A stretch of DNA of 64,000 bases. Source: Hymenopus coronatus (taxonomy: Eukaryota; Arthropoda; Insecta; Mantodea; Hymenopodidae). The stretch is from positions 119,671,468 to 119,735,467 of the forward strand of contig CM060888.1 in NCBI GenBank assembly GCA_030762935.1. Reading direction: 5' to 3'. Shown here one piece after another: positions 30,111 through 43,234 of the stretch. A program made the translations under genes and the position numbers. Position 1 is the stretch's first letter, and every line of letters starts with the position of its first letter. The notes beneath the pieces were generated by a model. It saw nothing but the letters and a program-made list of their open reading frames with translations, did not search any database and was not told where the DNA came from.

Positions 30111-31115
30111 GTTTCCTTATTTTTTTTTATTTTATATAAAATAGCGCTGAGATTCTTTAATTATCATGTTACATATATTTTCATAGTAATAAATATCGTT
30201 CTTAATATTTGGATGCAAAGCGTAGTTTGGGGATGGGGATTTGCATCCTTAAAAGTGAATTCCAAGTTGAGTATTTATTCCACATTAGGTATGTTTTTGA
30301 GTTAAATTAACAGCAAATATTACGGTATTAAAATCACTTATTAACTGAAAAAGCGTGTGTGTTACATTCGCATGATTTTTTCTACCCGTTCTGCAAACAA
30401 ACTATTGTTATAATATATTATTATTTTAAACCTGCATAAATGATCTTATTACCTAGTTTCTTATATAAGTATAAGAGAAATAAGGGAATAATACTACTCT
30501 AAAGCGATTGTCAAATCTTTTAAAAGTGGTTGCTATGTGATAGAAGGTTCTTTTTGCATGGCCAGGAGTAAAAGCAAATGAAACAGAAATGGCAAATGGC
30601 CATTTGAGAAAAGTTCGTAAGTGCTTTAAAATTGAAACCAAAACAAGAAATATCTTGAAAATGGTTAACCCTACAACAAATGTATACGACTTAAATGTTG
30701 AATTTTAACAAGATCTGCGTTTTTTGAACAGTACGTTTCTGTCTTTCTCTTACGGTTTACTAGTTATGCAAAAGTCATCGGAATGAAGAGATCTTCAGAC
30801 GCTATTCCCAAAATATTACAAATATAACATTTATTTATCATATAAATATATTTAATATAATTATGTACGGTATTTTGATCCAAATCGTTAAAGTCATTTT
30901 TGAAAAAATCAATTTTTTTTTTTAAATTTTTCCATGTGAAGCGTAGTTTGGGGTGGAGAGATTTTTCTCATCCTTGGAAGATGCTGAAATTAAATATCAA
31001 GATGGCAGGCGATCAGACGATCCTAAAACGTTATTTCCAATGATATCTCGGTGTAGAATTTTAGATGTAATACAATACCTTCTCTTCCTATGTATGCGCT
31101 AGAGAAATTAAAAAC
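30111..31115 (+). repeat. RptA fragments and one nearly complete unit
   Basis: A partial unit (30110-30300) is followed by a unit starting GCGTGTGTGTTACATTCGCA at about 30350 and ending GCTAGAGAAATTAAAAAC near 31110. Confidence 0.65.
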
Positions 31116-31364
31116 ACACGCACATATTCATAACATTCAGAGAGTGACTTTAAAAGTGTAGAAAATTCGATGGAAAATGTTTTGGTGGAAGTAAGTGAAA
31201 GAGAAAGTAAAACATATTTGAGCGTTCAGTTTCTTGAAATGCTGCTTTAGAAACAAGCAATTATATTTGCCCTTGTCCTCACAGCATTAGAATATTCGAC
31301 CTCATTTAAACCATTTCTTTATGTGTATAGAATAAATGTACTTTGTACATATCTACTTATGCAA

Positions 31365-31580
31365 CAAATGGATAACCGGATTAGACCATGCGCCCCTCAC
31401 CCCTCACCTAGGTGGTCTGGGTTCGCTTCCAAGCAACCGTATGCGAGATTTGTTGTGAACAAAGCGACACAAGGGCGGGGTCTCCGGGTTCTCCGGTTTC
31501 CCCCGCCATCGCATTCCGCCGGTGCTTCATCTTCATTCCATGCATCATCAGTGTCATCGTCTGCGGTACCATATGTAATA
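31365..31580 (+). mobile_element. tRNA-derived SINE sharing its 3' domain with SINE-B
   Basis: The B-box-like GGTTCGCTTCC lies at about 31420. The downstream CTCCGGGTTCTCCGGTTTCC and CCCGCCATCGCATTCC match the complement of 57.0-57.06 kb. It sits just 5' of an RptA unit. Confidence 0.6.
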
Positions 31581-31599
31581 AAAGCGTACGTTAAACACT

Positions 31600-32432
31600 A
31601 TCAAAAAAATCGTATGTGTTCCATTCACCTGACTTTCTCTACATCTCTGTAACAAGCTATTGTTGAAAAGCTTATGTTTCTATCTACTTCATGGTAATCG
31701 AGATAAACATTAGCAGAAATGCTTTCTTATAAGCGGAAAGGAAATAAGGGAACACACCAGACTAAAACAATAGCCAAATCTTTTAAAAGCTGGCTGCCAT
31801 GTGGATAAAATCCGGTTCTATGCAGGGCCAGGAGTTTACAAACTTCTCGTATGTGAAAATTTTAAGTATTTTAAAACTGAAAACAAAAACAAGGAATGAC
31901 TAAAAAAAAATGGTCAACTCTACGAAGTAAATGTGCATGACATATATTGTGTGTTTTAACGAGATCTAGATTATTTTAAGTAAGTTCTTGTCTATATTTT
32001 ATGGTTTACTAGTTATGCAAAATCCAGCAAAATTTATCCAGAATAAAGAGATCTTCGGAGGCTGTTCCCCGAACATTCAAAATATAGATTTTATTTGCCG
32101 TGTAAATATATTTAATATACGGTATTTTAATCAGAATTGTTAGAGCCATTTTCGAGAAATTGAAAATTTTCGAAAATCTTTCCACGTAGTGAGGGAATTT
32201 TCCTCATAACCTTCGTGTCGCATCCTTGCAAGGTACTGATCTTAAATACTAAGTTTGGTATTATACCGACTTTTCGTTTTTAAGTTATCGTGTTCACAGA
32301 CACACGGACCTTTTTTTATAATTTTTATAGGGGGACCCCAAAACATGTATTTCCGGTGAAATCTCGGTAAAGAATTTTTAGTGGAATTCAATATCTTCTC
32401 TGTACACCATGTACATAATATGTGTAGATAAA
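31600..32432 (+). repeat. RptA complete unit
   Basis: Starts ATCGTATGTGTTCCATTCAC after an A-run and ends GTGTAGATAAAGTAAAAAT. Confidence 0.85.
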
Positions 32433-33460
32433 GTAAAAATAGATAACCCTGATTATAATGTAGGAGTGAATATTTGTAGCACGAACGACAGTGAGTGCGA
32501 CATTTGCACAATGCCATATTATGATTATCCAAGAGTTGAATACAACGTTGTGTTTTAGCATTAAAATTGTAGGAAAAATAATTAAAAAACTACACATTTA
32601 TAAGCGAGAGCGTCTTTCCCTAAGCGTCTCTCCTCTTTGCATTTTATTTGTTATTAACAGGCGACAAACAATGTGCTTGCATTCCCTTCTTAGGAGAGAA
32701 GGGCACGGACTGTGATGTATTAACAAGAAAATTACAAATGTATATTTTAATTATCATATATTTAATAATGTACAGAGATATTTGCATCTTTGTTGCTCAC
32801 AGAAACGAATGTCACAAAATAGTTTTATCTTCTCTCTATAAGCCACAGCAACTTGGAATATCAGTATTACATCATCAGGAAATACTTTACTGTCATTATT
32901 GGTGAGTCATAACAAGCTAATTAAGCACCATATTTAACAGAGTAACAATCTGCTTATGCTACCAGAAAATGTCATATTATCATGAGCATTTCATTGCCGT
33001 TATATGCTCAATCCACGAAAGATAATCGCGCAGAATATTTCTAAGTAAGAGGCATGAATTGTGAAATAAATTGAGAGATACATGGTAGAATATAAGGGGA
33101 TTATACGGAAGATTTGTAACCAGCTATGAATATGAAAGAGCAGTGTCGTGCTTTAGTGAAGTTGGAATTAGGGCAGCCTGTGACAGCCCAGTGGGAGTAG
33201 TGGAGACACTTCTAAGCCCATTGCTACACCAGACCACAATTCTCTGCAGAGTAATGTTACCCTTGTGTGGAAATTGTGGGCTACACTAAGTAAGATAAAT
33301 TAATTTATAATACTCGGCCCTTTGCTCTGAAACTATGCCTTGCTCTCAATGTCTCTTTTAGATGTTGTAGCGAAGTACCAGTGACTGCAAAACTATTGCA
33401 GCTTACCTATTTGGAGTCTTTTTGCATTTCATTAGTTTTATAACATTTTTTTTATTTTCT
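32433..33460. other. unassigned sequence
   Basis: No gene or repeat relation recognised. Confidence 0.4.
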
Positions 33461-33461
33461 C

Positions 33462-33823
33462 TACCCGTACTATGTTCATAGTGTAGGTATAGAGAAGGTA
33501 TTGCACTACATCCAAAAATTCGATATCAAGATTTCACCGGAAATATATGATGTAGGGTCACCTGTATCCAAAAAACAAAAAACAAAAACAAAAAAAGTTA
33601 CTGTGTGTGTATGTGTGTGTGTGTGTCCGTGTATCCATGTGTCTGTGAACACGGTAACTCAAAAACTTGGTGTTTAAGTTTAGTATCTTCCAGGGATGCG
33701 ACAGGAAGATTTTGAGAAAATCCCCCCACCCCAAACTACCTTTCACATGGACCTTTTTTTTTTCGAAAATTTTGATTTTCTCAAAAATGGCTCTAACGAT
33801 TTTGATTAAAATATCGTATATTA
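33462..33823 (-). repeat. RptA 3' half, minus orientation
   Basis: Runs from the terminal hairpin (33468-33510) to the ATTTTGATTAAAATATCGTA block. There it abruptly switches to a plus-oriented copy at AAAGTGATAGTCAAAAGC. Confidence 0.8.
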
Positions 33824-34492
33824 AAGTGATAGTCAAAAGCTGGTTGCTGTGTGACTGAAGTTCCTTTGTTTGTATGTATGCATAGGAGTTGACAAATTCC
33901 TATATGTGAAAAGTCAAAAACAAGGAATGTCCCAAAAACGATCAACTCTACGAAAAAAATGCACATGACATAAACGTGCTCTACAGTTTTTGTGGGATAA
34001 GCTTTTGTCCATCTCTTACGGTTAAATAGTTATGCAAAATTCCGTAAAATTCATTCAGAATAAATTAGTCTTCAGAGGCTATTCCTAGAAAATTCAAGAT
34101 TTGCATTTTATTTGTCAGGTAAATATCTTTAATATACGACATTTTAATCAAAATCGTTAGAGCCAATTTTGAGAGAGTCAAAATTTACGAAACATTTCTC
34201 ATGTAAAGGGTATTTTGGGGTGGGGGGATTTTCTAAAAATCTTCGTGTCATATTCCTATGAATCTTCGTGTCCTAAACTTAAATATCAAGTTTGGTATTT
34301 TACCGGCTGTTCATTTTTCAGTTATCGTGTTCCCAGACATACGGACCTTTTTTTTTTTTATTTATTTTTGTTTTTATTTTTGGATACAGGGGACCCTAAA
34401 ACATATAAATCTCGGAATTGAATTTTTGAGTAGAATGCAAATACCTTCTCTATACCTATGTACAAAGTACGAATAGACAATAGAGAAAGTAA
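33824..34492 (+). repeat. RptA unit, 5'-truncated
   Basis: Starts inside the unit at the GTGATAGTCAAAAGCTGG block and ends AATAGAGAAAGTAAAAA near 34494. Confidence 0.8.
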
Positions 34493-34618
34493 AAATGTTT
34501 TTCCGGACTCAGGGACATGTATTTCCGGTGAAATCTCGACATCAAATTTTTTGGTGGAATACAACACCATCTCTATTCACTATGTACATTGTAAATATGG
34601 AGCTAAAGAAAGTAAAAA
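34493..34618 (+). repeat. RptA 3'-end fragment
   Basis: TTTCCGGACTCAGGGACATG to AAAGAAAGTAAAAAGG: only the last about 120 bp of a unit, joined head to tail to the preceding copy. Confidence 0.8.
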
Positions 34619-35250
34619 GGCATAAAGTCATAATCTTTAATGTTGTGCATTCTGCTGTCATTCAAAACGCTTTTCTACAAAATATCAAATGCCAATCGGT
34701 ACCTAATAAATTGTCCCCATATGATCTCACCGGTATATTCGTTAAAAGCTTATCAGATTAATAGCACTATAAGCAGAAGATGGCAATGCTATAAGCTCTA
34801 CAATGCCTATTTGCGTATTGGTTGATTAAAACCCGACGTTCGCAGCGTACTTCAGCAATGAGGTTAGCAAATAAAACTATCTAATTATGTGAAAAAGTAG
34901 ATATCTTTCTTATCACCCATTGTTTGTGCTACCTATCTTCCTAGAGATAACTTTTAGAAGTCAAGCATTCACGCGTTCCTATCATTTCCATCAAATGCTG
35001 CTATAATGGGCGAATAAGGCAAATACAAACTGCTAGTCTAACTACATTAAGATAGTTTCTGCAAGATGATTAGATTGATTTTCATGCAGCTTAAGAGGCT
35101 TCTAGATATTTTTTTACCTGTATGGACCTTGTTTCCAGAAAGTACGGTACCATAAACCAGTTTTACAGAGAAGAAAAGGATACTCATTCTGATACCCATA
35201 GTTCTTTGAATATAAATCCCAGCTTGTTAAATATATTAAAAGGAAGCAGT
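34619..35250. other. unassigned sequence
   Basis: No recognised features. Confidence 0.4.
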
Positions 35251-35254
35251 GGGT

Positions 35255-35480
35255 TCCATTCCCGCGGCAGACCTTTTTGACTTATGGTTTTCGGATTTCC
35301 CCGGATCACTAGGTGAATGCTGAGCTGTTTCTTCACCCCCCCCCAACTTCCTATCCCTTCATATCATTTCCATTGCATTCCAACCGGTCGCGAAGACTGT
35401 GATGGTGGCGCCCATCCGTGGTGGTGAATGTGCTTGGAAATGCATCTCTCAGCGGCTTGGTGGGGTTGTTTCCCTGCGGT
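35255..35480 (+). mobile_element. possible SINE body
   Basis: GGGTTCCATTCCCGCGGC resembles a B-box and T-loop. It is followed by a G+C-richer body with a C-run (35336-35344) and blocks such as CCGGATCACTAGGTGAATGC. There is no clear tail or duplication. Confidence 0.4.
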
Positions 35481-35929
35481 CCGGCCACCCCTCGATAATA
35501 TTCTTATATCATCCTATCCTTCTGGGGTTTGACGCACAGTAAGCACATAGATAGCTGCAGTATGAATGGAATATCCCATCCAGCCCAATCAACCACTCAA
35601 CCAACCGTTCTATTTGGTCCTCGTATTTACGAGTATATATCCGTAAGATTTTGAGGTCTTATCTACGTTTCTTACTATCTCTCATTGATGTAAGATATTT
35701 CCTTTCTATAGCTAGAAAGTTAATGCTATCAAAGTATGTTATAAGTAAGATAGGAATAGAACAGTTGAACTTTAATAGGTTTTTAAATGCATCTGTGTGT
35801 TTTTTAGTTCATATGCATGTTGTTTTACTATATAGAACTTGAAAGTTTCCGATTTTGTTCGATATATTCATGATCCATTATGACCCATCAAACTACGTAT
35901 CTTAATATATCTTTTCGTTTATTATTTTT

Positions 35930-36433
35930 ATTGACGAAAAAATGTTAATTTATCTAGACACTCTCCCGTGCTTAATGTTTTTCGTTACGGTGAATTCTCC
36001 TTTTGACCTATTTTGCTAAGCCTATGCTATTAATGATGTAAATTATAATACAGTTAAACACTATGTGCTATGGTGTTTGCATATTATTCGTTACGTTTTC
36101 ATGTTTGATTAGTTCTGCTAAACGTATACTAAAATATTAACGATAATAACACAGTGAAACGCTACGTACTGTCGTGTTAACGTATTATTCGTTACGATGT
36201 TTTCGTGTTTGATTTGTTTTGCTAAGCGTATACTGCATAATAATAATAATAACAATAATAATAAAAATACTAATAATAATTCAAAGAAATACTAGATATT
36301 CTCTCATTTTGATGTTTTTCGAGTAATGTTTTCAGTTTTGATTAACAATAAATAATAATAATAATAATAATAATAATTCAAAGGAATACTAGATATCCTC
36401 TAATTTTGATGTTTTTCGGATAATATTTTCATA

Positions 36434-36501
<68 letters not shown>

Positions 36502-36540
36502 TACAGTGAAACACAATGAGCTCTCATGCATGGCTTTTGT
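35930..36540 (+). repeat. diverged tandem repeat interleaved with (TAA)n
   Basis: Units of roughly 100-130 bp share GTTTTTCG(T)TACG or GATGTTTTTCGAGTAATG, GTTTGATTAGTT and AGTGAAACRCTA. From about 36235 the units are separated by expanding (TAA)n runs, the longest at 36428-36500. Confidence 0.65.
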
Positions 36541-38230
36541 TACGGTTCCTTAATGTTTTGATTTAACCCTATTGTGGATCTTGTCTCTAATATTAAATAT
36601 GAACTGGAAACTGCCTCTCGGTGCGGGAATCGTGAGCGGATTTTCTCATGTTTACGCTGATATGCAAGAGGTGTGCAAAGAAGGTCGCTCGCGCTATCTG
36701 CTACTGACCGGTATTTCCTTCCAATTAGCCCGTTGAATTCTGCAACTCTTATCGCAGGATGGGTTACCTCCACACGTAAAATACAGTGCTGTTGGGCCAC
36801 TTGTATTACAACTTAAACTTTGTTTTCTTAATAATGGTTGCCGTTGCCGTTCACAACATGTTGCCGAGGAAAGCTCTTACTCCCGTAGATGTCCATTTTC
36901 ACAAAACATGCACATCACAAAAGATTCCTCCAGAATACCGAATTCTGCTGTAATTGGCTTAGCTTTCCTTGTATACCAAAAGTAGATGAATGCCTTCATA
37001 GATGCCTTTCCATTTAACAACGATTTAACATCATTCATTAGTTCTTATATTCTTGTTTATTTTTCAGGTCAGACACATACTTGTCTGTATTTAACGAGTA
37101 CAGATATTCGTTGTTGTGTTCAAAGAGTTGCAAAACTCAACGGGGATATTTCAAATTAAAACACGCCAAAGGAGAACTGGCGGGTGTGTATGTGAAATAG
37201 TCCCGTTTTACAACTCTATTAACGCACCTAGGTATATCTGTAAACATCAAATACGTGTAAATTAGACCACCCGGTAGAGAACTGATACCGACTGGAAGGA
37301 ATAAAAGTTTAGTTGCTTGAAGATACAAATCTTACGGAGAGAAAAGTACTATTCAATCTAGGGGAATGTGCCACTTTTTATGCAAGTGAGTGTACCTACG
37401 TTCTTTTTTATACTGAGGGCTAATTTTCATAGCTAAGTTACGCAAGATACTTTTTGTACGATTCATGTTTTCAATTCTCCACTTTCCTTCTTTATAGCAT
37501 CTATATATACGAACTTGCTTCCCCCTGGAATATAATTCCAATCGCTAACGATTCGCTGAATCCTTGATAGGTGGTTTTTCTCAGAAGCTTTTTGAATAAA
37601 AATCAGCTTTTTCTGTGCATTTATAAATTCGAAAGGAAGTATAAATTACAGAATGGAAGTAATAAAGGAAAATAACATACCACTGATTTCCCAGAAAATC
37701 TTCTATCGGAGTATTACTGGGGCAAACAAGTAGGTGTACGCGTATTTATGTAGGGAATCAGAAAAAGTAATGTGCCGAAAGTTTAATGGGGTGGGGGCGA
37801 AACGCAAAAGGATGTTAATTCCTAAATTAAGTATATTTCCTGTAAACTGTAGAGATAAGAGTATTCTACATACCACCGCTGAATCCAAAGGCCAGTTAGA
37901 GATAATTTAATGTACATATGTACTCATAAGACATGCAAAAGGCGCACAAAAAAAGGAAAGTAGCCCATAATCAAATAAGCAAACGTCAAACAATTAGTAA
38001 ACGCAAGAATGCATTTAATAATTTATAAATATATAAAAAAAAATATATATATAAGAACTGTAAATAAAGTATGTAATCTTTTGAAGGGTTTAAACATTAA
38101 CTCTTATACCTAATGTGATTCCTTCTTCTGCTGCACTCCAAGGATTAGGCAATGCTGCCTGTTGCGGCTTCAAAACATGCCTGACCATAGTTTTCTTGGT
38201 CTTCCCAGATATGCTTTTGCCATAGACCTA
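36541..38230. other. unassigned A+T-rich sequence
   Basis: No gene recognised. The frames here are short and lack family motifs. Confidence 0.4.
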
Positions 38231-38232
38231 TA

Positions 38233-38306
<74 letters not shown>
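38233..38306 (+). repeat. (AC)n(TC)n microsatellite
   Basis: About 44 bases of AC repeats followed by about 28 bases of TC repeats. Confidence 0.95.
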
Positions 38307-38309
<3 letters not shown>

Positions 38310-40620
38310 TCTATCAACATTGTGTCTCCATTTATTGCTGTAATTTAGTAAGTTTATATTTATCTTCGAGACCCATCGTGAGATCAACAAAAAGAGCCTT
38401 TCACAACTCCCAACTAATGCTTAGCCGAGGCAAATACTATGTGTGAACCTTTTTGGGCCCTAGATTTACAGGGAAACGAGAGTCGGGGGAAGAAGCGAGA
38501 GCTATCCCACCTGTATTTCTGCACTGTTGTCAACCAAAGAAATGTCTCTCTTTGAAGCCCTCAGTCATTATGGTGAATAGGTTATCTATTTACCACAAAG
38601 TAGATTAATTATAAAATTAAACACAACGACGTGCATGTGTGTGTGAACTCTAGTATCTACAGACTGAAGCATTGAATCTATTAGACATAGGGTGTAAAGC
38701 TAACTTCATATCTCAATGTGCAACTCTGCCCTGTTTCCGAAATTCCGCGAAACTTACCCAATTAAGTCGGGAGCCCAGTGCCCAAGGAAAGGTACGCGCA
38801 TAATAGTAGAGCTATACTAACACTGCACTACACAAAATTACTATTTTCATTACAAAACGAACGAACCAATGTAATCGTTATATCACTGTTATTACTGCCT
38901 AGGCTGCTCACCATGACAAAAGAAGGCGAGTGAGTGAAATGTGCTGCATAACCATTCTCTGGCGATAAAGTTCCTGCACACTCTCACCGACTCAGTGTAG
39001 TGCATACGTCTGTAAAGTGAAAAGGGAAACATGCAAGAAGCTCATATTCCCAGTTGTTTTCCAAATAGAGACAAATCTCCTAAAAGAGAAGAATTTTACA
39101 AAGGAAAACTAATCGTTTGGTTAAGAAAGGAAATTGAACGTGGGTTGATTAAAAGATAGTGTTAGAGACACGGGGAAGGAAATTTTGACTACAACCGGTC
39201 AAAAAAAAAATCGAAAATAGCTATTTATAGCAAATATTTTTTGAAACTTTTATTCATAGAGAATCAACATTTACATGTCCCTCCTTTGTTTCAGAGTCTA
39301 CAGCCACGTACGTGTTTCCTAGCATACTATTTCTCGAAACTACATTTTTACACCTTCAAAATGTTCCACGCGTCTGTGTTTTTATTTAAATAAAACTAAA
39401 ATGTTTGAGAATGTACAAAAAATATCTATTGTAACATTTTAGTGACAAAATTATCCTAACACGAATAGCAATTTTTAAAAAATATATTTTATGAAAAAAC
39501 TGCTTAATTTAAGAGATTACATTTTTTTTTAAAAATGATAATTTAGTAATCCAAATTTTTCTGTATGGTTCAAAGAACTTCCAAACCATGTTCTCAAATT
39601 TTAAGGTGACAGTGTTGATGTAATATATTTTCATAATAAAGATTATGAAATAATTTATAGCTTGCAAAGTGTTATTCCAATTTGAATGAAATTTAAATTC
39701 ATATTAACATAGCAATAAATGTTCAGAAAAGAATTAGAATTTTGAAATTGCGCTCCCATTGTTCCTTAATTGTATTTAATTGGTAGGAGATAGTCGGTAT
39801 GACTCTCCAGAATTTTCAGCCAAATCTTTAGTACATTCTGTCATGATACTAGGTATTCTCTCATTTTTTTAACAAAATAATGCAAAGTTTTTGCAATAGT
39901 TTTTCAGCATCCAGAGGTTCTATAGACTCTAAGCGGCTGTTTACCTCTAATATCAATCGGTCCATAGCATCAACTGCTAGGTTAGTCTCCTATGACGTAT
40001 TTTTACAATTTGGACGGTAAATATTTGAATCTGGTGTGCTGCATCGTCATACTTCGCTCCAATTCACATTTCATCATATAAAAATGATAATAAATGGATA
40101 GAAAATCATGAATGGAAACCCTGTGAACATAATTTTTTAATAAGAAGAAGTAAATACATTGTGGAGTAAAGTCAAGAAAATGTTCTAAAGAAAACGATTT
40201 TAGATAGCATTGCAACAAAATCTCCCTTATTACCGCAAAATCTGATTACAAAGAATTGTCAATCCTTTGTTACAATTTTCTCTCGCCGCTACGATGTTTC
40301 GCTGTCTCTCTATTGCACGCTCAGAACTCACAGTCGAAACTGACATATCTTCTTATGGGAGGAACAGGAATAAATGTTCTAAGGACAACAGGCATATGAT
40401 AAAGTTTTGAAGCTCTTTCGTGTTGGTTAATAATGACTTCATGGGAAAACAACCGATCAGCATTAATAGGTATCTGGAAAGGAAGGTGTGGAGAAGGATT
40501 TTATTCTGTAGTGACTCAATCTATATTGTGGCAACTGCGAAGATCTGATGCCCGGCTCCACCATAGCAATTAGAGTGTTTGTGAATACTAATAATTTACA
40601 CGGACCAGTCTGATGATGGC
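38310..40620. other. unassigned sequence, very A+T-rich from 39.2 kb
   Basis: No supported gene. Positions 39180-39780 are extremely A+T-rich with A and T runs. A short frame from an ATG at about 39031 (MQEAHIPSCFPNRDK) has no recognisable relation. Confidence 0.4.
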
Positions 40621-40629
40621 TGTAGGACT

Positions 40630-41695
40630 TACGAGGAACATTCAATAAGTCCTTAGACAAAGTATAGAATTTTTTTTTTTAAATAAGTTCCTTTTGGCTT
40701 GATACACTTTCTTAGCGTTTCTCCAACTGTTTTAAGCCTTCCAAAAAGCAGGATTATGGAAGGTCCTCAAAATAGGAATCTATTTGGGACATTGCTCTTC
40801 GTTAGACGTGAATTTTCGCCGAGCCGCTTCTTCAAGTCTGGAAATAAAGTCTTTTGGGACCAAATCTGGTGAATAGGTGCATGTTGCTCTAATTCGAACC
40901 TTAATTCTACAATTTTTGCCATCAAAACTGAGCAGTAGGAAGAAAATCTTTTTCTTTGCCAGATGAGTTTTTTCCCCTGGATTTCTCCGTACCACCGGTA
41001 CAACAACGATACATAATACTCCTCATTTATCATTCTCTATTTCTGCAATTACTCAATATAGATGATTTCGCGTGCATCCCAAAAAAAACCAAGATCATCT
41101 TGTCTGCAGATTTTACCAGCGTTGCCTTCTTCGGAAGCGGGTCGCCTTTAAAACCCCACTGTTGCGACTGTACTTTGATCCCTGCAATGTAGTGTACGCA
41201 TGTTTCATCTACAGTTATATATCGATGCGAAACTCGTTAGGATTGCGATGCAAAGGTGCCAAACCAGCCTCCGAATCGATCACATGATTGCGTTTATTCT
41301 CCATTGAGAGCAAACGCGGCACCCATCATGCCTAGACCTTTGTCAGACCTAATTTTTGGTACAAATTAAGAACACTGCACCTTGTGATATGCCCGTGGCC
41401 TCTACTATTTCGCGAACTTTGATTCATTGAGCACTATATCCTGGATTTTGTCAATCATTTTGGGGAAATCCACTTCTATTGGGCGAATTCCACATCGTCT
41501 GTAACGATGGTCATCATTTGTGGATGTACGGTCACGTTAAAATTCATTTACTCAATTGTAAATTGTGGCAAACACAGAAGCAGTTGTCCAATGACTTCAT
41601 CCAACGCGACCTTTATCTCTTTCAGTGTTAAGTCTTCTAAATTTAAGTGTTTAATCACCACACGAAACTCGTTTGTTGTTTTTTTTATTCACTTT
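40630..41695 (-). pseudogene. mariner transposase relic, near full length
   Basis: Read on the minus strand from about 41690, the blocks appear in the order expected for a mariner transposase of about 345 residues. First is the N-terminal helix-turn-helix (FRVVIKHLNLEDLTLKEIK) with LDEVIGQ, then IDKIQDIVL-like and ATGISQGAVF-like text, and WVPRLLSMENKRNHVIDSEA. The strand-transfer core follows: HYIAGIKVQSQQWGFKGDPL, MINEEYYVSLL, a YSPDLVPKDF-like block, and RLRKCIEPKGTYL-like text near the end. Multiple stops and shifts inactivate it. The left end carries TACGAGGAACATTCAATAAG (about 40629), a typical terminal inverted repeat for this group. The right partner was not found. The enzyme would have moved the element by cut and paste at TA sites. 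Confidence 0.8.
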
Positions 41696-41999
41696 CTAAA
41701 GAAGCATAAGATTGTTGATTCAATCGCCTATGACAACGAAACCACGTGAAACTTTCACTGCTATCTAATAAGAGACGGCAGTTATTACATATAAACCTTT
41801 TTTCCATGCTACGAATATAATTTCTTGGATTTTCTAAGGTCTCATTGAACGCCCCAAGTAAGACCAACCTGACCATACTTCCTGTGGTGCTGTCTCCATT
41901 TGTGAGGCTAGTTCGGGGTAAATCTGGCTAGTTCTCTTGAGTAAATCTGGCGTTGATTAGAATGTCTTCCAGGAGAGGGAATCATGATGATAGTTTTAG

Positions 42000-42930
42000 T
42001 TTCGTTTGTTATTGAAGCATCCCGTCTAGTTCTTCTGAGTCAGTGATGTAAGCGGCAATCCTGTCTAGCTCTTTGCTGAAGTGGTCGCGTATTTTGTGGT
42101 CGATGAGGTCATGGATGGTATCCCGAAGCTATTGTGTCCCGGTTGTTTGTGACGTGGTTGTGGAGTGAGGTGATGTTCTGTGAGTGGTGGTTTAAGGTTC
42201 ACGTGATGGCTCTGCATTAGTGGTGACTGAGATGCAATGGTAGTGTGTGGCGTCTGAGCGGCGCTGTGTGTGCTCTGTTGGCTTCTGTCGGCGAGCGTTC
42301 CGTTTTCACCGTACTGTTACAAGTAGCACAATAGACAGGGCGGCAAGATCTTGGCTGGTGCAGTCAGCTGTGAGGTATCCGGCGACGCAGTAATGGCAGG
42401 GGCGGCGCTACGGAGGTCTCAGTAGGGTGACCGAATTGGCAGTACCAGTAGCAAGGGGAGAGGTTGTGATCCGGTGAGACTTGCCCGAGAGCAAGAAGCC
42501 ATCCGTCATGGCATCACGGTAGTCGGCGTTGAAGAGTAGCCCATTCGGAAGCTGCCGGTGTACTTCGCGCACTACTGCTGAGAGCTCCGAAACGGGTGGC
42601 AGAGACTGCTAAGTTGTGGCACCTATGGTGACTTGATGTGCCAATGAGGTAGGTTCTGATTCGGCGAATGGTGGGGCAGGTGATGTAGATGTTGTATATT
42701 AGCGGTATTCTGGATCGGTGATGTCATTGACAGTCTTCGGCGGCTCTGTGGCTCGATCCTCTGCTGCTACGTCGACTTTCTTCTTTCGTCCCCCCCCCCT
42801 TTTTGACTTTGCGACGATTGTGAGCCAATTCCCCTGAATCCCAGGGTCAGGTTTATACCTCCCGATCACGTGGCAATAAGCTTCAGAAGTAGAGGGCACA
42901 AACCACACACAAGTGTCACAGTCACACACA
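42000..42930 (-). pseudogene. gag-like ORF1 relic with zinc knuckles, minus strand
   Basis: The plus strand is G/T-rich. The minus strand begins MCDCDTCVWFVPSTSEAYC and continues into SKRGGGRKKKVDVAAEDR. A block LSAVVREVHRQLPNGLLF follows, and after shifts zinc-knuckle text: a CxxC-QFGHPT-like piece and CHYCVAGYLTADCTS (about 42350-42440). The latter resembles the second CCHC knuckle of I/R1/Jockey-type gag ('CHYCAGxHxTADC'). Such proteins bind the element RNA. Stops and frameshifts show it is dead. No RT lies downstream on the minus strand within the preceding kilobase, where the mariner occupies the sequence. Confidence 0.5.
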
Positions 42931-43234
42931 GGTGTGGAAATGTATCACCTAATGAAGGAAGCCCGGTGCACGGCAACTTTAACTGCAAACGATCGAAAGT
43001 AATCATTTAATATATATAAATAACGAAATTTGTGTTTTCACAGTCCAAATAGCATACGCTTTTCTCATCAGTATTCATAGATATACATTCATGACACTTA
43101 TACATATGAATAGAACGAGCACATTTATCATTGTTCAAGCTATTTTAACTTCCAAAATACATTGTATTCGGAAAGTTGCTGTACGTATGTGGATTTTTTT
43201 GGAAGTTAGAACCAAAGTTATGTTTTTTTTTTCT

